This document shows positions 1 to 3,777 of a stretch of 5,880 nucleotides of DNA, piece by piece (positions within the stretch are counted from its first letter, which is position 1; each line of letters opens with the position of its first letter). The notes beneath the pieces are model-generated. The model ran no database searches and was not told the DNA's origin. It saw only the letters and a list, made by a program, of their open reading frames with translations. Source of the stretch: Peptoniphilus sp. (GTDB taxonomy: Bacteria > Bacillota > Clostridia > Tissierellales > Peptoniphilaceae); NCBI GenBank assembly GCA_029983555.1, contig JASBZH010000065.1:1-5880 (forward strand). Direction: 5' to 3'. A program made the translations under genes and the position numbers.

Positions 1-7
1 AAAAATA

Positions 8-34
8 TAAGGGACTGTGTGCTACAGTCCCTTA
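8..34 (-). terminator. Intrinsic terminator of the nhaC-mgl unit
   Basis: A perfect 11-bp inverted repeat has arms at 8-18 and 24-34 (core GGGACTGT / ACAGTCCC) and a 5-nt loop. Read on the minus strand, the hairpin is followed by a T-rich run (TATATTTTT at 1-9, partly overlapping the stem base). It lies about 40 nt beyond the stop codon of the methionine gamma-lyase gene, where a Rho-independent terminator for the leftward unit would be expected. The plus-strand side (AAAATTT) is less U-rich, so any bidirectional function would be weaker. Confidence 0.9.
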
Positions 35-74
35 AAATTTATATGGAGTTTAATATTTCTACAAGTCTTTTTTA

Positions 75-1277
75 TTAAATTTGTTCAAATGCTTGTTTTA
101 AGTCTTCAATTATATCTTCTGCATTTTCAAGACCTACAGAAAGTCTAATCAAGCCTTCAGAAATTCCAGCAGCTGCTCTTTCTTCTGGTGTGTAAGGTGA
201 GTGAGTCATTGATGCTGGGTGTTGAATTAGTGTCTCTGCATCTCCAAGTGATACTGCAAGAGTACATAGCTTAACGCTATCCATTAATTTTTCTCCAGCT
301 TCTTTTCCACCCTCTATTTCAAATGCAATCATTGCTCCAGGAAGAGCCATTTGTTTTTTAGCTATATCATAATACTTAAAGGATTTAAGTCCAGGATATT
401 TCACTTCTTTTACCTTTGGATGTCCTTCTAAGAATTCAGCAACTTTTTGTGCATTAGAACAGTGTTTGTCCATTCTAATTTGTAAAGTCTTCATTCCTCT
501 TAAGATTAAATATGCGTTAAATGGTGCGAGAACTGCTCCAGTGCAGTCTTTTATTCCAACAAGTCTTACTTGATCCATTAGTTCTTTTCTTCCAACTGCA
601 AATCCTGCAATTACATCGCCGTGTCCATTTAGATATTTTGTTGCAGAGTGCACTACAATATCTGCACCAAGTGTAAGTGGTTTTTGAATATAAGGTGTGC
701 AGTAAGTATTGTCTACAATTACAAGAGTATCCTTGTTCTTTTCGTGAACTCTCTTAGCAGCAAGTTCTATGTCACAAATATCCATATTTGGATTTGCTGG
801 AGTTTCAAGATATACAATCTTTGTATTTTCTTTAACTGCATTTACAATATTGTCGACATTTGTAATATCTACAAATTCAACGTCAACACCCATTCTTGTA
901 ACGGCGTGTTCAAGATATGCAAAAGTACAGCCATAAAGTGTCTTTGCAGCTACTAAGTGGTCGCCACAAGATATAAATGGCCAAATTGCAGAAGTTATTG
1001 CACCCATTCCTGATGCAGCTGATACACAGTCTTCGCCTTCTTCTAAGAGTGCCACTTTTTGTTCAACTTGTGTGTTAGTTGGATTACCAAGTCTTGAATA
1101 AATATAACCTTCTTCTTCTAGTGCAAATCTTCTGCCACCTTGTGCAGCGCTGTCAAAAATAAATGTAGAAGTTTGATAGATTGGAGTAGCTAATGCTCCA
1201 TACTTATTTTTTTCATAACCGCCATGGATTGCCTTAGTTTCAAAATGCATTTTCTTTAATTCATCTTTACTATTCAT
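75..1277 (-). CDS. megL: Methionine gamma-lyase (PLP-dependent, Cys/Met metabolism family)
   Basis: This 400-aa cytosolic enzyme should cleave L-methionine to methanethiol, ammonia and 2-oxobutyrate. Family members often also attack homocysteine and cysteine, releasing H2S. The length matches the family (about 398 aa). Visible residues: Tyr60 and Arg62 (phosphate contacts from the neighbouring subunit), Tyr115 and Cys117 in LYGCTF, Asp189 (pyridine nitrogen), Ser211-Ala-Thr-Lys214 with Lys214 as the Schiff-base lysine, Lys243-Asp244 in GIKDCTGAVL, and Arg378 for the substrate carboxylate. Known family data: in the Pseudomonas putida enzyme the equivalents are Y59, R61, Y114, C116, K211, K240, D241 and R375. 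Cys117 with Lys243/Asp244 separates methionine gamma-lyase from cystathionine gamma-synthase/lyase and O-acetylhomoserine sulfhydrylase. The ATG at 1277 is chosen because AAGAAGG (1284-1290) lies 6 nt upstream; an internal Met10 lacks this support. The gene is probably co-transcribed with nhaC and is followed by a terminator. All catalytic positions are intact. The exact substrate range is inferred. Confidence 0.94.
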   Translation of the reverse strand: MNSKDELKKMHFETKAIHGGYEKNKYGALATPIYQTSTFIFDSAAQGGRRFALEEEGYIYSRLGNPTNTQVEQKVALLEEGEDCVSAASGMGAITSAIWPFISCGDHLVAAKTLYGCTFAYLEHAVTRMGVDVEFVDITNVDNIVNAVKENTKIVYLETPANPNMDICDIELAAKRVHEKNKDTLVIVDNTYCTPYIQKPLTLGADIVVHSATKYLNGHGDVIAGFAVGRKELMDQVRLVGIKDCTGAVLAPFNAYLILRGMKTLQIRMDKHCSNAQKVAEFLEGHPKVKEVKYPGLKSFKYYDIAKKQMALPGAMIAFEIEGGKEAGEKLMDSVKLCTLAVSLGDAETLIQHPASMTHSPYTPEERAAAGISEGLIRLSVGLENAEDIIEDLKQAFEQI

Positions 1278-1283
1278 AAAATA

Positions 1284-1335
1284 CCTTCTTTCTTTTACAC
1301 TAATAGTTATATTCTTATTGGCATATGCCTATTAA
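1284..1335 (-). promoter_or_regulatory. Possible weak internal promoter plus SD for megL
   Basis: In the nhaC-megL gap the minus strand carries TTAATA (1330-1335) and TATAAC (1306-1311) separated by 18 bp, a weak sigma-70-type match. A Shine-Dalgarno AAGAAGG (1284-1290) follows, 6 nt before the ATG. No terminator is visible between nhaC and megL, so read-through from nhaC is the simpler expectation. This promoter would let megL be expressed alone. The match is only 4/6 and 5/6, in AT-rich DNA. Confidence 0.3.
1320..1329. repeat. Perfect 10-bp palindrome GGCATATGCC between nhaC and megL
   Basis: GGCATATGCC is perfectly self-complementary and has no loop, so it is better read as a protein-binding dyad than as an RNA hairpin. 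It is the only GC-containing block in an AT-rich gap. It falls in the 18-bp spacer of the weak megL promoter candidate, next to its -35 hexamer. Direct TATT copies flank it on the plus strand (TATTGGCATATGCCTATT). The function is unknown. Confidence 0.4.
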
Positions 1336-1350
1336 ATTGTCTAAATAAAA

Positions 1351-2727
1351 TTATTTTTGAACATCTTCTATTGGTTTATCTAGTTCAAAATCCCATTTTC
1401 CCTTAGGATCGGCAAATCTTATAAATATTGAAATTATAGCAAATACAGCAAGAAGTCCTTGATACCACAAGTAAGGGATGAGTTCCACTGGTGCAATCAT
1501 CTGTGCGCCAAGTTCTTTAGTAAGCCCCGCAGCTATTAAAATTTGAGCTCCATAAGGAATAATTCCTTGCATTACGCAGGAGAAAGTATCTAAGAATGAT
1601 GCAGATCTTCTTGGATCGACTTTAAAGTCTTTTGAAATCTCCTTTGCAACTGGACCATCAACTATAATTGCAACTGTGTTGTTTGCAGTTGCAGCATCAG
1701 TTAAAAGTGTAAGTAGGGCAATTGAAATTTCTGCAGATTTAATTCCCTTGGCAAATCCACTAATTTTTCTAACGAGCCATTCAATTCCTCCATTTTTAGA
1801 AACCATGTATGAAAGTCCGCCAGTTAATAGTGACAATAAGAAAATTTCAAACATTCCGCTAAAACCTTCAAATATATTTTGCGCAAATGTGAGCATTGTA
1901 AGTCCGCCAGTTGCTATTCCAATTATTCCAGAAAGAATAATTCCACTTGTAAGTACTAAAAATACGTTCATTCCAGCAAGTGCTGCAATTAGTACAAATA
2001 AATATGGAATTATCAACACAAAATTATATGGTAGATCTTCTAAAATTACATCGCCTATTGGCTTTCCAACAACCAATAAAATTATAAAAGTTATTATGGC
2101 TGCAGGAAGAGCAATTTTAATATTCGCTCTAAACTTGTCTTTCATTTCTACATTTTGAGTTCTAGTAGCAGCAATAGTAGTATCAGAAATAATTGATAAG
2201 TTATCTCCAAACATTGCCCCACCAACTAATGCTCCTATTACAAGTGGAAGGGATAGATTTCCCTTCATTGCAACTCCAACTGCAATTGGTCCAACTGTAG
2301 ATATAGTTCCCACAGAAGTACCTGTAGATATTGAAATAAAACATCCAATCAAAAACATTCCCGCAGTTACATATTGAACTGGAATAAGTGAAAGTGCAAA
2401 GTTTACAACAGAGTCGACACCTCCAGATGCCTTTGATACTGTGGCAAAAGCTCCCGCTAATATGTATATTAAACACATTATTATAATATTTTCGTTTCCA
2501 CAGCCACGCACAAAATCATTAAACTTATCATCAATTGAACCTTCAAACATGATGAAAGCAAGGATTATTGCTGGAAGTATACAAACTGGAGCTGCAACTT
2601 GATAAAATGCCATCTCGACTCCTCTTCTATTTAGAAAATATCCAGTGAAGAGATAGACTAGCACAAATACTATAAATGGCAAGAGTGCCGCTCCGTTGGC
2701 TTTAGGTTTTAAATTTTTGTTTTCCAT
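1351..2727 (-). CDS. nhaC: NhaC-family Na+/H+ antiporter-like transporter
   Basis: This 458-aa polytopic inner-membrane protein has about 11-12 hydrophobic helices and no signal peptide beyond the first helix (about residues 13-31). Family hallmarks are STGTSVGT (134-141), GAMFGDNLSIISDTTIAATRTQ-type residues with GDNLS at 174-178 and SDTT at 181-184, and a second-half block around TANNTVAI (347-354) and DPRRSASFLDTFSCVMQG (371-388). In this family the conserved Asp, Asn, Ser and Thr residues line the ion path. NhaC relatives include simple Na+/H+ antiporters, the Bacillus malate/lactate exchanger MleN, and MetT-type methionine transporters. Being first in a unit with methionine gamma-lyase, this copy could bring in methionine or export a product; that is inference. 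The start at 2727 has a near-perfect SD, AAAGGAGG (2733-2740), 5 nt upstream. The symbol reflects family membership, not proven function. Confidence 0.88.
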   Translation of the reverse strand: MENKNLKPKANGAALLPFIVFVLVYLFTGYFLNRRGVEMAFYQVAAPVCILPAIILAFIMFEGSIDDKFNDFVRGCGNENIIIMCLIYILAGAFATVSKASGGVDSVVNFALSLIPVQYVTAGMFLIGCFISISTGTSVGTISTVGPIAVGVAMKGNLSLPLVIGALVGGAMFGDNLSIISDTTIAATRTQNVEMKDKFRANIKIALPAAIITFIILLVVGKPIGDVILEDLPYNFVLIIPYLFVLIAALAGMNVFLVLTSGIILSGIIGIATGGLTMLTFAQNIFEGFSGMFEIFLLSLLTGGLSYMVSKNGGIEWLVRKISGFAKGIKSAEISIALLTLLTDAATANNTVAIIVDGPVAKEISKDFKVDPRRSASFLDTFSCVMQGIIPYGAQILIAAGLTKELGAQMIAPVELIPYLWYQGLLAVFAIISIFIRFADPKGKWDFELDKPIEDVQK

Positions 2728-2748
2728 AACAACCTCCTTTTAACAAGA

Positions 2749-2757
2749 ATTAAACCA
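2749..2757 (-). promoter_or_regulatory. Candidate extended -10 promoter close to nhaC
   Basis: On the minus strand TGG-TTTAAT (2749-2757) fits an extended -10 element (TGn plus a TATAAT-like hexamer) just before the nhaC SD. A consensus TTGACA lies upstream at 2766-2771, but the spacing is only 11 bp, too short to serve as its -35. The transcript would have only a short leader. This is a weak alternative to the promoter at 3000-3028. Confidence 0.25.
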
Positions 2758-2766
2758 TAGTCCCCT

Positions 2767-2972
2767 GTCAAAAGCTATATTTTATTTAGAAAACGATTTC
2801 TAAAGGAGATAAAACTTATTCCAAAATTTTTAAAAAAGTAATTGTATTAAAATATAAATTGTTCTTTAATTTTTAAAATTTTAAATCACAAATTAATTTA
2901 AACTCATCAATATTTATTTAATTTTAGCGAATTACAAATTATTTTAAAAAATTTTTTAAATTAGCTTTTGAC
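2767..2972. repeat. Long-range 11-bp inverted repeat in the nhaC leader
   Basis: GTCAAAAGCTA at 2767-2777 and TAGCTTTTGAC at 2962-2972 are perfect inverse copies about 185 bp apart. Both arms would be in an nhaC leader RNA started near 2993 and could pair as an 11-bp stem closing an A/U-rich domain. A third, shorter copy, TAGCTTTTG, sits at 3016-3024 beside the -35 element of the distal promoter. The copies contain G and C in otherwise nearly pure A/T sequence, so they are not simple low-complexity matches. Whether they act as RNA stem or protein sites is not known. Confidence 0.45.
2785..2804. promoter_or_regulatory. CG-centred 20-bp dyad, cre-like operator candidate
   Basis: TTTAGAAAACGATTTCTAAA is symmetric at 18 of 20 positions: 8-bp arms 2785-2792 and 2797-2804 around ACGA. 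A central CG flanked by A/T-rich GAAA...TTTC arms is the pattern of LacI/CcpA-family operators. Compared with the general cre consensus TGWNANCGNTNWCA it fits except for the outermost T and A, which are swapped symmetrically to A and T. It lies 58-77 nt upstream of the nhaC start, inside the leader if the distal promoter is used. Catabolite control of nhaC-megL is therefore possible; this is inference. Confidence 0.4.
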
Positions 2973-2996
2973 TATAAAAAAACATTTTCCATCATG

Positions 2997-3012
2997 TACA
3001 TTATATTATGTA
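2997..3012. repeat. Imperfect dyad TACAT-N6-ATGTA over the leftward -10
   Basis: TACATTATATTATGTA reads as a dyad with perfect 5-bp arms (TACAT / ATGTA) and a symmetric ATAT centre, broken by one mismatched pair (positions 6 and 11 of the 16). It covers the TATAAT -10 of the leftward promoter, a common place for repressor sites. It may equally be a by-product of AT-rich sequence. Confidence 0.3.
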
Positions 3013-3028
3013 ATCTAGCTTTTGTGAA
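3000..3028 (-). promoter_or_regulatory. Strong sigma-70-type promoter reading toward nhaC
   Basis: On the minus strand TTCACA (3023-3028, 5/6 to TTGACA) and TATAAT (3000-3005, 6/6) are separated by exactly 17 bp. Transcription would start near 2993 and give nhaC-megL an untranslated leader of about 265 nt. It is the best leftward promoter in the region. In AT-rich DNA a TATAAT match alone is weak evidence, but the combined hexamers and spacing are good. Confidence 0.6.
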
Positions 3029-3108
3029 GTATTTTATGGTAAATTTATAAATACTAAAAAACACTATTGCTATTTTTAAAAAATTATTTTAAAATTTAAA
3101 TGCTAGTA

Positions 3109-3137
3109 TTGAACATTGTTCATAAATGTAGTATTAT
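3109..3137 (+). promoter_or_regulatory. Promoter of tetR-mmpL
   Basis: TTGAAC (3109-3114) and TATTAT (3132-3137) are 17 bp apart; an overlapping perfect TATAAT at 3135-3140 would be 20 bp from the same -35. The start of transcription would be near 3144, giving a leader of about 45 nt. The -35 hexamer is embedded in the first TGAACA-N-TGTTCA operator, so repressor binding would exclude RNA polymerase. Confidence 0.65.
3110..3122. promoter_or_regulatory. TetR operator O1
   Basis: TGAACA-T-TGTTCA is a perfect 13-bp odd palindrome overlapping the -35 of the tetR promoter. It shares both half-sites with a second copy at 3156-3168. Short palindromes of this type immediately upstream of a tetR gene are typical self-regulatory operators of the family. 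Binding by this TetR is inferred from position and symmetry. Confidence 0.75.
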
Positions 3138-3155
3138 AATAAACACAGAAAAAAA

Positions 3156-3168
3156 TGAACAGTGTTCA
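3156..3168. promoter_or_regulatory. TetR operator O2
   Basis: TGAACA-G-TGTTCA is a second perfect 13-bp palindrome, differing from O1 only at the central base. The centres are 46 bp apart. With flanks, O2 (ATGAACAGTGTTCAA) is almost the reverse complement of O1 (TTGAACATTGTTCAT). It lies about 12-24 nt after the predicted transcription start and 7 nt before the SD GGAGG, so a bound repressor could also block elongation. Confidence 0.75.
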
Positions 3169-3175
3169 ATAGCTT

Positions 3176-3180
3176 GGAGG
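3176..3180 (+). promoter_or_regulatory. Shine-Dalgarno GGAGG that fixes the tetR start
   Basis: GGAGG(T) ends 9 nt before the TTG at 3190, in frame with the TetR helix-turn-helix. The upstream in-frame ATG at 3100 has no SD. Translation from it would run through the promoter and both operators, so it is rejected as the start. Confidence 0.8.
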
Positions 3181-3189
3181 TATTGTAAT

Positions 3190-3768
3190 TTGGACGACAG
3201 AAAAAAATTAAAAGAAAATAAAATCACCACGGCGGCCATCTCTTCCTTCAGGGAAAAGGGAATTGAAAAGACATCGATAAGAGACATTATGGATAAGTCT
3301 GGCCTAGGCCTTGGAACTTTTTATCTTTACTTTGACGACAAAAAGAATTTAGAAGAAAAAATTGTTCTAGACATACTCACGGACCTAATCTATCAGGCTG
3401 AAGCACAGTGTGACGATATAGATGGACCTGATAGGTATATAATTTTTATCAACTATATAATAGATGAATTATTAAAAGATCCGCTCAAGCTCGAGATGAT
3501 TTCTGAAAATGCAAATTGGGCTTTATACGCAAAGGTTGAAAATGACGAAAGGTTTAAGGAAGCTGAAAATACATTGAAATTTGTATTAAATCAATTTCAA
3601 TCTGTCTTTAGCATCGAACTTTCTGAGTCAACGAAATTATTTGTTTTATCGCTAACTCTTCAAATAGTACTTACAACTTGTAAGTCTTCTTTAATGAAAG
3701 AATCCGTGCTTACAATTGATGAAATGAAGCCTGTATTATTTACAATAATCAAAAAAATATTTGTATAG
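3190..3768 (+). CDS. TetR/AcrR-family transcriptional repressor
   Basis: From the TTG start this is a 192-aa protein, normal for the family. The N-terminal DNA-binding domain is clear: helix 1 about residues 4-22 (ENKITTAAISSFREKG), then a helix-turn-helix about 28-46 with SIRDIMDKSGLGLGTFYLYF, in which GTFYLYFDDKKNL is the family signature of the recognition helix and following helix 4. The rest is the variable ligand-binding and dimerisation domain and does not reveal the inducer. Two identical half-site palindromes at its own promoter and the exporter gene 9 bp downstream argue that it represses its operon and is released by a substrate of the exporter; that is inference from layout. Ligands for such pairs range from drugs and bile salts to haem and fatty acids. 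Whether it also acts on the divergent nhaC promoter is open: no further copy of its operator is seen there. Confidence 0.92.
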   Translation: MDDRKKLKENKITTAAISSFREKGIEKTSIRDIMDKSGLGLGTFYLYFDDKKNLEEKIVLDILTDLIYQAEAQCDDIDGPDRYIIFINYIIDELLKDPLKLEMISENANWALYAKVENDERFKEAENTLKFVLNQFQSVFSIELSESTKLFVLSLTLQIVLTTCKSSLMKESVLTIDEMKPVLFTIIKKIFV

Positions 3769-3777
3769 AGTGTGCCT

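Larger units (their letters stand above)
2728..3189. other. AT-rich divergent intergenic control region
   Basis: This stretch of about 460 bp separates the divergent nhaC and tetR genes and has no credible coding sequence. It holds, from left to right: the nhaC SD, a CG-centred dyad (2785-2804), a stretch from about 2815 to 2960 that is almost pure A/T with many short A- and T-tracts and nothing else I can name, copies of TAGCTTTTG (2962-2970, 3016-3024 and inverted at 2769-2777), a strong leftward promoter (3000-3028), and the tetR promoter with two operators (3109-3168). A/T-tract phasing could give intrinsic curvature, which was not computed. No SAM, T-box or other riboswitch core was recognised. 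Confidence 0.7.

Noticed and set aside
648..956. 102-codon plus-strand open frame inside megL
   Set aside because: Antisense to a gene with intact catalytic motifs, Cys- and Asn/Ile-rich low-quality translation, no SD or family resemblance.
75..1277. Cystathionine gamma-synthase or O-acetylhomoserine sulfhydrylase identity
   Set aside because: The LYGCTF cysteine (Cys117) and the Lys243-Asp244 pair are methionine gamma-lyase hallmarks, and the neighbourhood has no methionine-biosynthesis genes.
1676..2158. 160-codon plus-strand open frame inside nhaC
   Set aside because: It is the mirror of the hydrophobic NhaC coding sequence; no SD and no recognisable protein features.
2201..2476. 91-codon minus-strand open frame inside nhaC in another frame
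   Set aside because: Out of frame with conserved NhaC motifs; Cys/Trp-rich translation typical of a frame-shifted shadow.
2749..2771. TTGACA (2766-2771) plus TTTAAT (2749-2754) as a standard nhaC promoter
   Set aside because: The spacing is only 11 bp, far below the 16-18 bp required; at most TTTAAT acts as an extended -10 alone.
2801..2812. Plus-strand SD-like TAAAGGAGAT as the start signal of a small gene
   Set aside because: No start codon with a sustained frame follows at proper distance; the sequence soon hits stops in AT-rich DNA.
2728..2993. SAM, T-box or other riboswitch in the nhaC leader
   Set aside because: Expected because of methionine metabolism, but no conserved core, GC-rich helices or terminator/antiterminator pair is visible; the leader is almost entirely A/U.
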